A stretch of DNA of 64,000 bases from [Eubacterium] yurii subsp. margaretiae ATCC 43715 (GCA_000146855.1 GL405246.1:941661-1005660), one strand, 5' to 3'; counted from the stretch's first letter, positions 54,649-63,844 are shown. Numbers and translations are program-made. The notes: generated by a model from the letters alone, not told the origin.

Positions 54649-54765
54649 GGTTGTAGATTTATAGTAAAAAAATACTATTTTACAACTGTTTGACTTTAAG
54701 CTGTTTATTAATATTTATATCTAAGTAATTGTAATCTGTTTTTCTTGTCGTATGCAGGAAAACAG
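54649..54765 (+). ncRNA. Structured leader of unknown class
   Basis: Two hairpins. The first pairs GTTGTA (54650-54655) with TACAAC (54681-54686) and ATAGTA (54661-54666) with TACTAT (54673-54678). The second pairs CTGTTTTTC (54736-54744) with GAAAACAG (54758-54765). Neither is followed by a T-run. The leader of about 180 nt precedes a 91-residue gene. It could be a regulatory leader or a small RNA; no known family recognised. Confidence 0.4.
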
Positions 54766-54828
54766 TAATTATTTTTAGATATATTTTTGCCTATATGATT
54801 GAGTGTTTTTAAGAGAGGGAGTGTTTGT

Positions 54829-55104
54829 GTGGAGGAATTATTAGCAAGGTCGTTTCTTGTATCTTTTGTCTTATTTGTTTTGTCCATGATGTTGGGCTAT
54901 TCAAAAAAGATATTTTACAACATTGACAGCTCCGATATATACTCTAAAAATGCTGAAAGACAATCTGATGAGAGTGTATCTTCTTCAAGAAGAAGGGCTG
55001 TTCATTCAAAAATAAATGATAATAAGTCTCAAAAAAGCAGAAAAGACAGATACGAAGGAAGATACGCAGATTATAAGGAATACAGAAAATATAAAAAAAT
55101 ATAA
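54829..55104 (+). CDS. Small single-helix membrane protein with basic tail
   Basis: 91 residues with a GTG start 7 bases after GAGAGGGAG. A hydrophobic segment (about 7-22, FLVSFVLFVLSMMLGY) is followed by a cytoplasmic tail rich in Arg, Lys, Tyr and Ser that ends DYKEYRKYKKI. No family recognised. Own promoter and leader upstream, terminator downstream. Confidence 0.55.
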   Translation: MEELLARSFLVSFVLFVLSMMLGYSKKIFYNIDSSDIYSKNAERQSDESVSSSRRRAVHSKINDNKSQKSRKDRYEGRYADYKEYRKYKKI

Positions 55105-55111
55105 TAATTTT

Positions 55112-55141
55112 GAGATATTGCCAAGGTAATATCTCATTTTT
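55112..55141 (+). terminator. Terminator after the small membrane protein
   Basis: GAGATATT (55112-55119) pairs with AATATCTC (55128-55135), then ATTTTT. It overlaps the tRNA promoter. Confidence 0.6.
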
Positions 55142-55146
55142 ATACT
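55118..55146 (+). promoter_or_regulatory. Likely tRNA-Arg promoter
   Basis: TTGCCA (55118-55123), 17 bases, TATACT (55141-55146). Transcription would begin almost at the first base of the mature tRNA. Confidence 0.45.
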
Positions 55147-55152
55147 TATTTT

Positions 55153-55227
55153 GCATCTATAGTTTAACGGATAGAATACTTGCCCCCGAAGCAGGTGATA
55201 TAGGTTCGATTCCTATTAGGTGCACCA
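55153..55227 (+). tRNA. tRNA-Arg (anticodon CCG), CCA encoded
   Basis: 75 nt. Acceptor GCATCTA / TAGGTGC (7 bp), discriminator A and encoded CCA. D arm has G-T closing pairs. Anticodon stem CTTGC / GCAGG, loop CCCCGAA. T arm ATAGG / CCTAT with loop TTCGATT. The anticodon at 34-36 is CCG, reading the rare codon CGG. Position 33, nearly always U, is C. All other conserved positions (A14, GG in the D loop, TTC, C56) look normal. Confidence 0.88.
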
Positions 55228-55236
55228 TTATGTTTG

Positions 55237-55266
55237 GAGATGTTGATTTTTCAGCATCTCTTTTTT
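55237..55266 (+). terminator. Terminator after tRNA-Arg
   Basis: 10-bp stem GAGATGTTGA / TCAGCATCTC (one G-U pair), loop TTTT, six T. Confidence 0.9.
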
Positions 55267-55312
55267 ATTGTTACGAAAATTGTTCATATAAAGCTATAGT
55301 TGTAAAAACATA

Positions 55313-55341
55313 TTGACAAAACAAGGCTTGTAATATAAAAT
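55313..55341 (+). promoter_or_regulatory. Promoter of the BMP-type lipoprotein gene, with palindrome in the spacer
   Basis: TTGACA (55313-55318), 17 bases, TAAAAT (55336-55341). The spacer holds the palindrome ACAAGGCTTGT (55321-55331), and another, AATGCCTTGCATT, lies at 55365-55377. Both could be operator sites. Confidence 0.6.
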
Positions 55342-55470
55342 TAAAATGTAAATAATATTTTTGAAATGCCTTGCATTAAATTACTCTTCTTATTCAAAAT
55401 AATTTATATTACATAAATACAAAGTTTTAGTAGGGAAGAGTTTTGTTAATGCAAGAAATGGAGGGAAAAA

Positions 55471-56652
55471 ATGAAGAATAAATTAGCACTAATATTTGCC
55501 GCAACCTTGGTAGCATTTTCGCTTTCTGCATGTGGCGGTGGCGATAAACAACAAGCAGATAATAATGGGCAGAAACAACAAAACGCTGCTACTCAACAAC
55601 AAGGTGAAAACGACAAGAAAGACGAAGAAAATAAGGCTAAAGGCTCATCAGACTCAGCTTTTGACATTGAAGTTACTGATGATATGAAGGCTAAGGCTAA
55701 AGAATTTTCTGTAGGTATGGTAACAGATACAGGCGGAATTGACGACAAGTCATTCAACCAAAGTACATGGGAAGGTTTGAACAAGTTTAAAGAAGTGACA
55801 GGAGCTAAGGTAGGCTATGTACAATCAAATAACGAAGCAGACTATGTACCTAATCTTACAACAACTGCAGACGAAGACAATGACTTGGTTATAGCTACAG
55901 GATTCTTGTTTGAAGACTCTGTAAAAAAGGTTGCTACTGACAAACCGGATACAAAATTTCTTATAATAGACACACCTATAACTGATAAGCCAAATGTCAC
56001 AAGTGCCAGCTTTTCAGCTGAAGAAGCATCTTATCTTGTAGGTGTTGCTGCTGCTGAAACTGCAAAGGCTGCCGGAAAGACAAAGGTAGGATATTTGGGA
56101 GGTGGAGACTTCCCACTTATTCAGGCATTTGAAGCAGGATATGAAGCAGGAGTAAAGAGTGTTGACGACAAAATGGAAATAGCAGTAGAGTACGTTGGCG
56201 GTTTCAGTGATGCAGGTAAGGGACAATCATTGGCAAGTAAGATGTATGATGCCGGTGCATATGTAATATTCCATGCTGCAGGTGGAGCAGGTAACGGTAT
56301 GATAAAAGAAGCTAAAGACCGTAGACAAAACAAGGAAGAAGTATGGGCTATAGGCGTTGATAAAGATCAATATGCTGATGGTATATACGAAGGAGATAAG
56401 TCAGTAATACTTACTTCAATGGTAAAAAGAGTTGACGTTGCAGCATTTGATATATCTTTGAAAACTCTTAAGGGTGAATTCCCTGGTGGAAAAGACAATC
56501 TTTACAACATAGCTAACAACGGTGTTGGAATACCTGAAAATAATCCTAACCTTTCTGAAGATGTGTTGAAGAAAGTTGAAGAAGCAAGAGAAAATATAAA
56601 ATCAGGAAAAGTAAAAGTACCTACAGTTCCTAGCAGATTACAAAAGAAATAG
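55471..56652 (+). CDS. BMP family nucleoside-binding-type lipoprotein
   Basis: 393 residues, RBS GGAGGG. Lipobox LSAC with Cys21, followed by a low-complexity Gln/Asn/Lys linker to about residue 65, then the BMP/Med/PnrA domain: GMVTDTGGIDDKSFNQSTWE, ATGFLFEDSV, GYLGGGDFPLIQAFEAGYEA, FHAAGGAGNGMIKEA, IGVDKDQY. Such proteins bind nucleosides for ABC uptake. No ATPase or permease gene adjoins, so the partners are elsewhere or this is a stand-alone receptor. Confidence 0.88.
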   Translation: MKNKLALIFAATLVAFSLSACGGGDKQQADNNGQKQQNAATQQQGENDKKDEENKAKGSSDSAFDIEVTDDMKAKAKEFSVGMVTDTGGIDDKSFNQSTWEGLNKFKEVTGAKVGYVQSNNEADYVPNLTTTADEDNDLVIATGFLFEDSVKKVATDKPDTKFLIIDTPITDKPNVTSASFSAEEASYLVGVAAAETAKAAGKTKVGYLGGGDFPLIQAFEAGYEAGVKSVDDKMEIAVEYVGGFSDAGKGQSLASKMYDAGAYVIFHAAGGAGNGMIKEAKDRRQNKEEVWAIGVDKDQYADGIYEGDKSVILTSMVKRVDVAAFDISLKTLKGEFPGGKDNLYNIANNGVGIPENNPNLSEDVLKKVEEARENIKSGKVKVPTVPSRLQKK

Positions 56653-56664
56653 TATAAATATAAA

Positions 56665-56694
56665 ATATCCACCTTTAATATGGTGGATATTTTT
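56665..56694 (+). terminator. Terminator after the BMP lipoprotein
   Basis: 9-bp stem ATATCCACC / GGTGGATAT and a T-run. Confidence 0.85.
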
Positions 56695-57137
56695 ATAAAC
56701 TTTGTAATTTATTAGTATCTTTATAAATGACTTTTATGGTATTGCGTTTTTAATTTAAGGAAATGATATTAAGAATTTAATCAAATGTCATAATGCATCA
56801 GTATAATTATTTTAAAAATGTAATATCTATAATTTATTTTAATTTTAGCATTAATTATAGTCTACAATATCAAAATTTTAAACTCACTTATAAAGAATGT
56901 TTGGTTTATATATGTTTAATAATATTTTTGCTAATATAATTATTATAATAGTTATTTTTCAAAATCTATTTTAAATTTTTAAGGCTTAAATACGAAATTA
57001 ACATTAATATTAATATATACATAATCTAAGGAAAAATATTTATAAATATACTGCAAGTAAATTTCTTTCATAATACAACCTATTTAGATTGATATGACTA
57101 TTTATCTGGTCTTTAGTAATAAAAACGGAGGAATAAG
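56695..57137. other. 443 bp AT-rich gap
   Basis: Very AT-rich, no coding frame, hairpin or clear promoter pair that I can support before the DUF2339 gene. Confidence 0.4.
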
Positions 57138-59234
57138 ATGGAGAATATTAAAAACCGCTTGGACGAACTGGAGCTTAGATTGCAGAAGCTAGAGCATGAG
57201 ATTCAAATCTTAAGAAATGAACAAAAGAAGGAAATGAATAAGGATATGCTCTTTTCCAATGTGAATCAAACAAGCCAAGCTGTATTACAGGCTAAATCAA
57301 AACCAGAGATACAGTTGAAAGAAAAGTTTGAAAAAGCTGATGATTCGGATAAAAAGTTCTCCAAAAAATCTTCTCTGGAGAAAGAAATAAAATCAAAACC
57401 ATTTCTAAAAAAATCAGAGGATAATGAATCGTTGGTTGGAAAATATCTTGTCGGTGCCTTAGCATCACTACTGATATTTATTGCAGCTACATCTTTTGTT
57501 GCAATAGTTTGGAATAAAATAAGCCCTGAAATAAAACTTTCAGTTGTAGGTATTACTGGCTTAGTATTGACTGTATATGGATTTAAGATGACTCTCACAA
57601 AAGCAAGTAATATCAGCTCGATTGTTTTGGGTACAGGGATTGGATTAGTTTATATTGCTATAGTTTCTGCAAGTCTGGTATTTCTTCTTATCAGTCATGA
57701 ATTATCTGCCTTGCTTAGTGTGATTTGGTCTTTGATAATTTTGTTTTCATACCGATATACAAAACTATATTTTACTATTATTATTTCAGCAATTGGAAGT
57801 TTTATCAATCTTTGCTTTGAACTTAATTATATTGACAGTCATCAAGACATTATGCTCATCATTGTCCATACCACTGTTGTTATAATGATGTTATTATATA
57901 TGAGCAAATCTCTTGATAAGAATCGCAATGCTCTTAGCATCTTCTTTGCCTTTTTTAATTTTGCTTTGATATTTATTGTAGTCTTTTTTACTTGGGATTT
58001 AGAATATTCTTTTGCTTTAACAACTATTACTATAATTATGTTGATTATTTCAAATTGGATGTATCGTCTAGCAAATAGAGAAGGAATGAAGGGTGTTTAT
58101 CTTATTTTTACAATTATTTCTACTTTATTTTTATTTTTAGATGTATATTTTCGTCTTTCATATGCACTTGATTTGACATCCCTACAAAAAGCGTTCATCT
58201 TATTTATCATAATATTGACACAGATATTAATAAATAATATTTTTTATCCAAAAATAGAAAATGCTATGACCATGTTTTATACAATTCCACTGTACTTCCT
58301 ACTCATAAGTATCAATGGTAATTTATTTGATTTTCGTGGGATGGGAGCTTTAACTATTATGCTATTGTTTATTTTACGCAAAAAAATAACAAAAAAGCTT
58401 ATAGTTTCTTTATATATGATAGTTCTGGTATTTTTTGATTTTTGTCTATCTTACGGTCAAAATAATGTATTTACACTGTTGTTTATGATTGGCAATTTGA
58501 TATTAATGTTTTATATTTTACATTATGAAGAAACGGAGAATATCATATACAAAAATATAGCAGTTGCCATCTTACTTTTAAGTTACTACAAGATTTCCGG
58601 GATTATATTTCATTTGATAGATTTGAAAGATGAGAATTATGAGATTCAAGATGTTGTTGCATATTTGTTAAATGTGATTACAATTATTTTTCTTTACAAA
58701 ATATCTTATCTAGAAAGCAAAGATGAAAAGAAATCACATCTTCATAAACATCTAGGCCTTTATATTTTTTCTATTTTATTATATTTATTTGGAATGGGAG
58801 AAATGCTGGAAGTCAAATCGACAATTTCCAGATTTATTGTGGCAATTATAGCCCTTGTAATTTCAATGTTTCAAACTAATTTATTACTTAAGGATTACAA
58901 GGAAATTCCAAATCATATAGGTATTTGGATAGTAGTAAAATATTTCATCTTTTCATGGGTTACATTGCGTGCATTTTCAGAGCTTCCTTTTGAGTCTGTA
59001 TCATACAGTGTTGTAGGATTATTGCTTGCTATTGTTGCAATTTATGCAGGATTTAGACGAAACATCAGAGTTATTAGACAATTTGGACTTTGTATTACTA
59101 TGCTGATGGTAGCAAAATTTATCTTTGTAGACCTCCAAGGAGAAAATTCTATAACAAGAGTAATTGCATTTGCAATAGGTGGGGTACTATGCTTTATTAT
59201 AAGTATTATCTACAATCGCTTAAGCAAGGAATAA
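57138..59234 (+). CDS. DUF2339 polytopic membrane protein
   Basis: 698 residues, RBS GGAGGA. N-terminal coiled coil (MENIKNRLDELELRLQKLEH, about 1-40) and a charged linker, then from about residue 105 some 18-20 hydrophobic helices in an almost continuous array (VGKYLVGALASLLIFIAATS, IVLGTGIGLVYIAIVSASL). This is the DUF2339 plan; members are large cell-envelope membrane proteins of unknown function, sometimes linked to export or wall synthesis. Its base composition is even richer in A+T than its neighbours. Monocistronic as far as visible. Confidence 0.8.
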   Translation: MENIKNRLDELELRLQKLEHEIQILRNEQKKEMNKDMLFSNVNQTSQAVLQAKSKPEIQLKEKFEKADDSDKKFSKKSSLEKEIKSKPFLKKSEDNESLVGKYLVGALASLLIFIAATSFVAIVWNKISPEIKLSVVGITGLVLTVYGFKMTLTKASNISSIVLGTGIGLVYIAIVSASLVFLLISHELSALLSVIWSLIILFSYRYTKLYFTIIISAIGSFINLCFELNYIDSHQDIMLIIVHTTVVIMMLLYMSKSLDKNRNALSIFFAFFNFALIFIVVFFTWDLEYSFALTTITIIMLIISNWMYRLANREGMKGVYLIFTIISTLFLFLDVYFRLSYALDLTSLQKAFILFIIILTQILINNIFYPKIENAMTMFYTIPLYFLLISINGNLFDFRGMGALTIMLLFILRKKITKKLIVSLYMIVLVFFDFCLSYGQNNVFTLLFMIGNLILMFYILHYEETENIIYKNIAVAILLLSYYKISGIIFHLIDLKDENYEIQDVVAYLLNVITIIFLYKISYLESKDEKKSHLHKHLGLYIFSILLYLFGMGEMLEVKSTISRFIVAIIALVISMFQTNLLLKDYKEIPNHIGIWIVVKYFIFSWVTLRAFSELPFESVSYSVVGLLLAIVAIYAGFRRNIRVIRQFGLCITMLMVAKFIFVDLQGENSITRVIAFAIGGVLCFIISIIYNRLSKE

Positions 59235-59495
59235 TAAGATATAAAAAAGAGACAGTTTTTAAATATATATTGATTATTTTAGGAGAATTTCAATATTATC
59301 AGATTGAGTATATAAGTTATTATATAGAAAAGCACTAGATGATTTTTATGATTTTAGCAATGTTTGTCTATTTTTAAAGTGATTATAAATATAAGATTTA
59401 TATTTTATACTAAAAACCAATTAAATAGTCCTAAAAAATATATTAAGGATATGTATTTAGATTTTGTTAGTATGCTTAAGAAGGGAGCGATAAAT

Positions 59496-60323
59496 ATGTC
59501 TGATAATATTAAAATTGCTACTATTTATTTCTCAGCTACAGGAACAACAAAAAAAGTCATTGATTATATTATTAAAGGAATTGGCGGGGAAGTAATAAGT
59601 TCTATAGATTTAACTAAAAGAGATAATAGAGAAAAAAAACAAAATTTAAGTTTTTTAGATGTAGATTTGATAATAATAGGAGCTCCAATTTATGGAGGAT
59701 TTTTATATAAGGAATTTAGAAACTATATTAAATACTTGGATTTTCAAGGAAAATATATAATTGGAATCACATTATATGGTAATGCAGCAAGAATGTTTGC
59801 AACTAAAGAATTGATATCTATAATAAAAAAGGGTAACGGAAGGCTACTTGGTTATGGTGAATTTGTAGGAGAACATTCATATTCTAGTAAAGATATTCCA
59901 GTTGCTAAAGGTAGACCAAATGATGATGATTTACAAACGGCTTTAATATTTGGAGAAAATATAAGAAAAATATTATTAGATAAGGACAATCAGCACTTTT
60001 ATTATAAAGTAAGTCTATTTGATAAAATTATAAGCTTTATCGCAGATATTAAACCAGTGCATACCGGAAAAGGAATTTTTACCATACCTTATACAGATAA
60101 AGAAAAATGTATTAACTGTTATAAATGTGTAAAAATATGTCCTAAGAGTTGTATAGATGATAAGATAATGACTAATAGAGATGAGTGTATAGTATGTATG
60201 GCATGTGTTAAAATATGTCCAACATGCGCAAGAATATCTTATCCCCAAAATACAATTGTAAAATTTGGCTTAAATATCATCAACAAAAGGAAGCATAAAT
60301 CACGTTTTGTAGTGCTAAAATAG
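59496..60323 (+). CDS. EFR1-type flavodoxin-ferredoxin
   Basis: 275 residues from ATG 59496, chosen for AAGGGAG upstream. The N-terminal flavodoxin-like domain (about 1-150) has YFSATGTTKKV (FMN phosphate loop) and IIGAPIYGGF. The C-terminal part carries two 4Fe-4S motifs, CINCYKCVKICPKSC and CIVCMACVKICPTCA. EFR1 (EFR: electron-transfer ferredoxin) proteins are expected to carry electrons in anaerobes; partners unknown. It ends in a basic tail. Confidence 0.85.
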   Translation: MSDNIKIATIYFSATGTTKKVIDYIIKGIGGEVISSIDLTKRDNREKKQNLSFLDVDLIIIGAPIYGGFLYKEFRNYIKYLDFQGKYIIGITLYGNAARMFATKELISIIKKGNGRLLGYGEFVGEHSYSSKDIPVAKGRPNDDDLQTALIFGENIRKILLDKDNQHFYYKVSLFDKIISFIADIKPVHTGKGIFTIPYTDKEKCINCYKCVKICPKSCIDDKIMTNRDECIVCMACVKICPTCARISYPQNTIVKFGLNIINKRKHKSRFVVLK

Positions 60324-60578
60324 AATAAAATGTAAATTTAAGTATTATAATGTTGAGTTCTGTCATATCGCACTAGAGTACTGCAATTTTTAAAAATTAA
60401 GATAGGGTTTTCATTGAAAAGTAATTTTAACCTGTGTAGTGATGATATATAGAGCTTTAAAAATAAAGTTAAGAAAATATTTTATCAAGAACTATGAAAG
60501 AGATATGTTTAAAAACTTATATAATACTATTATCTATTTAACCTTATAGGTGCATTTACTGGTTTTTCCAAGTAGGAG

Positions 60579-61619
60579 GTGTTTAAGACGGGATATTTTA
60601 TAGTAGGACTTATTTTTTTTATTGCAATGCTATCGACAATGCTTTTTACGATATTTCTATATGTACATTTAGTAATTGCAGTTATAAATAATAAGGATGT
60701 CCCTGCTTGGATGTATAAAGTAGGTCATGCTCTAAAAGGAAGAGGAGCAGATATTTATGAAGATATTACTGATAAGTCTGCACTTAATGAAGTCAACCTA
60801 TATGTCATTTTGGTAGTAATAGCAAATATAATTACATATAATGTATTTTATGAAAGATACTTAGAAAATGATACAGTTAGATTTTGGTTATTTGCCGAAT
60901 TTTTTATCATAATTATAATGAGAGTCTTCGTTGATTTATGTAAAATTCTTTTAGACTTTATATTTTCAGCAATTGGAAAATTAAAATATAAATGTTCTTT
61001 TTCAGCATCTGCAAATGCAGTCATATCAATGTTTATTATATTATCATCTACTTGTATGCTCACTCTTATCATGACTGGAATACCGGTAAAAGCACCAGTA
61101 ATTCAATTAGGAGATTATAATATTTTTGTAGGTCATACTACAGCAAATGATTTACTTTCAAATGGATTTTCTTTTTTGGGTAAAACGCCTAATGATAAAG
61201 TTGTAAATAAACGAGACAGTCATTTTTATTTTGGTGAGACAGTGGAACTTGTTAAGGATGGTAAAGGCTATGGCTATGTGAATTTAACGCCAAAATACGA
61301 AGATGAGGCAAGACTCAAAGATTGTATTATAAGCTACTATGGTATTACCTCAAAAAGTAATTCATTTTCTGATGTTAAAATATGTGATAAAAATATTTCA
61401 AAATTAACGCTCACAGATTTTGAAAAAAAGAATATTAGAGATGTTTTCTCACTCTCTCCCATAACTTATGAAGAAAGTAAGGGACATGAACATTTTTTGT
61501 TAAGAATGCAAATTTATCCCTATATGTTATGGAAGAGATACTCAATAGAAGTTACCTTTTTTGGAGAAGATAAGTCAAGCCAGTTTGAAGTTTATGTTCA
61601 GCACATACTTTGGGAATAG
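60579..61619 (+). CDS. Four-helix membrane protein with soluble C-terminal domain, unrecognised
   Basis: 346 residues if GTG 60579 is used, but this codon lies inside the Shine-Dalgarno sequence AGGAGGTG. With normal spacing the start would be ACG 60588 (MGYFIVGLIFF), or else ATG 60627. Helices at about 5-37, 75-95, 103-132 and 145-165; the last 170 residues are soluble and contain YGYVNLTPKYEDEARLKDC. No family recognised. Its 3' neighbour 70 bp on also has a soluble domain of unknown type, so the two may form a unit. Confidence 0.6.
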   Translation: MFKTGYFIVGLIFFIAMLSTMLFTIFLYVHLVIAVINNKDVPAWMYKVGHALKGRGADIYEDITDKSALNEVNLYVILVVIANIITYNVFYERYLENDTVRFWLFAEFFIIIIMRVFVDLCKILLDFIFSAIGKLKYKCSFSASANAVISMFIILSSTCMLTLIMTGIPVKAPVIQLGDYNIFVGHTTANDLLSNGFSFLGKTPNDKVVNKRDSHFYFGETVELVKDGKGYGYVNLTPKYEDEARLKDCIISYYGITSKSNSFSDVKICDKNISKLTLTDFEKKNIRDVFSLSPITYEESKGHEHFLLRMQIYPYMLWKRYSIEVTFFGEDKSSQFEVYVQHILWE

Positions 61620-61692
61620 ATTGGAATTTAGCAAAATTTGAAATATAAAGATAACATAAAAGTTCTTCTTATTAAAAATAATAGTGCTTAAT

Positions 61693-62895
61693 ATGAAAGA
61701 AGATAGAAAATTTATGGATGACATGGATAATAAAATAAAAAAGCAATATATTAGATCAAAAAAATTTAGTGGTGAAATAGAAAAACTTAAGTTACTGACA
61801 TATTCTTTTGGTTTGAATATTACAGCTGGTTTGCAAAAAGATATTAAACAAAATTTAACTATAAATGATGGTGGAAAAGTTCAATTTACCAGTTATGTAT
61901 TTGCTGGTAATGACAGTGGGAATATACACCAAAGAGAAGGAACTAAGGATTTTAAGATTGAAAAGACAAACGTTCATAAGATATTTTCAGCTTTTTCTTA
62001 CTTTTTTATAAATATTGACGAGCATAGGATTGTAAGTGATATAGGTGGATGGGAGTTGGAACTTACTAACACAGAGGGTGATACATACTTTTTTTGCGGA
62101 AGTATAGATAAGGTTTTAAACTACAAGGGTATTGATTTATCAATTCTTATTAGAGATGCCTTAGGTATGGATAATTTATTAGTTTTTGACGGAAATTATA
62201 AAGAATATTTTATCAACAAAATATCTATTGAGTATTATAGATTTTCAGGTAAAAACTATGATAAGGAAGAAGAGGGATATTTACCGTTCCAATATTCTGA
62301 ACATTTTGTTATATACAAAGCATCCGAAAGCATTACACATATTCAAATAGTAGGTAGAGGGTGTAAGATATCTCATAAATACGAATATATAGAAGAAATT
62401 CATAAACTTTTTGAAGATTTTAATCAAATTGATTTATTTTCCTATATTGAAGGAAATCCAAGTGATGTAGTAGAAAATTTGGACCAAAGTAAAAAATATA
62501 AGATTACTATTGATTATGACAACAAAGAACCATATATTATATCAGGAAGCTTTGATAAAAGAGGGCTACCATCAGATTTTCCATATTTTGTAAAAAGCAT
62601 TTTTGAATGTACGGCTACTTATCCGTTAGGGGAAATACTCAACCCGTTGAATTATGAGAAAGTAAGACGACGTAGTACAGAGTATATCTATTGCAGTGTA
62701 GAATTTAAGAATGGATACAAGTCTTATTACTATCTAACTGATGACGACAGTATAGAAGTGGGGGATTTGGTAGTTGTACCGGTAGGAAGTGACAATCACG
62801 AGATGATAGTAGAAGTTGTGAATGTAGAGTATTTTTCAGTAAATAATGTACCTATACCTATTGAAAAAACCAAAAGAATAATCCGTAAATATTAG
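61693..62895 (+). CDS. Unrecognised soluble protein with C-terminal barrel-like domain
   Basis: 400 residues if ATG 61693 is the start; no clear binding site precedes any of the candidate starts (GTG 61684, ATG 61693, ATG 61714). No signal peptide or membrane segment. The C-terminal 90 residues (KSYYYLTDDDSIEVGDLVVV followed by PVGSDNHEMIVEV and a Lys/Arg end IEKTKRIIRK) resemble a small beta-barrel domain I have seen at the end of other clostridial proteins. The rest has no recognised motif. Confidence 0.6.
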   Translation: MKEDRKFMDDMDNKIKKQYIRSKKFSGEIEKLKLLTYSFGLNITAGLQKDIKQNLTINDGGKVQFTSYVFAGNDSGNIHQREGTKDFKIEKTNVHKIFSAFSYFFINIDEHRIVSDIGGWELELTNTEGDTYFFCGSIDKVLNYKGIDLSILIRDALGMDNLLVFDGNYKEYFINKISIEYYRFSGKNYDKEEEGYLPFQYSEHFVIYKASESITHIQIVGRGCKISHKYEYIEEIHKLFEDFNQIDLFSYIEGNPSDVVENLDQSKKYKITIDYDNKEPYIISGSFDKRGLPSDFPYFVKSIFECTATYPLGEILNPLNYEKVRRRSTEYIYCSVEFKNGYKSYYYLTDDDSIEVGDLVVVPVGSDNHEMIVEVVNVEYFSVNNVPIPIEKTKRIIRKY

Positions 62896-63177
62896 TTATT
62901 TACTGAAGTAAAAATTGTGTAATAGTTATATAATGCCTTTTAAATCTTAAGTTTTGTATAATTATTTAATATATTTTAATACTAATTTTTGCTTTATTAA
63001 TAGATAGATTTGTATATGCAGTTTTTAGATATAATATTGATATTATAATAATTACAGTAATTGTTATAAGGCGAAATTATAGTATTAACCAGTATTAATT
63101 ATTGCTTGGAAAGTTGAGATATATAGCATTCAAAGAAAATAATTATGGAAAATATACATTAGTAATACGAATATTAG

Positions 63178-63204
63178 AAAAAAAAGGGGGAGCTCTCCCC
63201 CTTT
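63178..63204 (-). terminator. Terminator of the cyclodeaminase-like gene
   Basis: Minus strand AAAGGGGGAG / CTCCCCCTTT stem followed by a T-run of eight (A-run 63178-63185 on the plus strand). The upstream stretch 62896-63177 shows no gene. Confidence 0.9.
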
Positions 63205-63226
63205 AATATTTTGACGTCTATTAAGA

Positions 63227-63844
63227 TTATAATGAAACCTTAGATAGTATTTCTTTTTCTATAGCATCTACCTTTGTTTCTATTTCTTGCATTTGTTGTT
63301 GAGCGTCTTTTACAAATTCTTCATCCTTTATAGAGCCAAGGTTGATTTTTACATTGTAAAATGCTCCATGAACAGCTGTTCTTGCTTGCATTGCCGCAAC
63401 AGCTCCGTCAGTTACTGCATTTTGATTTCCTTTTAATACTACTGTTTTTGCTAATTCAAGAAGTTCAAATGCATCTTTACCTACGTTTAGCGGTACATTA
63501 GCTGCTCCTTTAAATGCAAGTTGTACAGTTTTTGTTCTTAGAGCCTTTTCTTCTTCAGTTTCTTTAGGAAGTTTGAAAGCATCCATTATTTTGTTGAAAG
63601 AATTAGAGTCTTCATCAATATAATTTATAAATTTTTCCTTATATTGTTTTGCAGTTTCCTTTACTTTTTCCATATCAGCTGTTACTTCCTCATAGCCTTT
63701 TTTTCCTATAGTAAGGTTGGCAACCATTTCTATCAAAGCCGCAGATGTAGCTGCACTTAGGGCTGCGACACTTCCGCCTCCAGGAGCTGGAGAGTCTGAA
63801 CTTGTTTCATATACAAAATCTTTTACACTTAGTTCTCTTAACAT
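63227..63844 (-). CDS. Formiminotetrahydrofolate cyclodeaminase-like protein (cyclodeaminase/cyclohydrolase family)
   Basis: 205 residues, ATG 63844 with GAGGA upstream. SSDSPAPGGGSVAALSAATS is the family's folate-binding glycine-rich start. The remainder is an all-helical bundle with NVPLNVGKDAFELL and GNQNAVTDGAVAAMQARTA, both diagnostic. Enzymes of this family release ammonia from 5-formimino-THF or act as methenyl-THF cyclohydrolase (FchA) in one-carbon metabolism of clostridia. Which activity applies cannot be told here; the upstream gene lies outside the window. Confidence 0.9.
   Translation of the reverse strand: MLRELSVKDFVYETSSDSPAPGGGSVAALSAATSAALIEMVANLTIGKKGYEEVTADMEKVKETAKQYKEKFINYIDEDSNSFNKIMDAFKLPKETEEEKALRTKTVQLAFKGAANVPLNVGKDAFELLELAKTVVLKGNQNAVTDGAVAAMQARTAVHGAFYNVKINLGSIKDEEFVKDAQQQMQEIETKVDAIEKEILSKVSL

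Noticed and set aside
56695..57137. Replication origin or AT-rich regulatory array
   Set aside because: AT-rich like other gaps here; no repeated DnaA-box-like motif or iterons seen.
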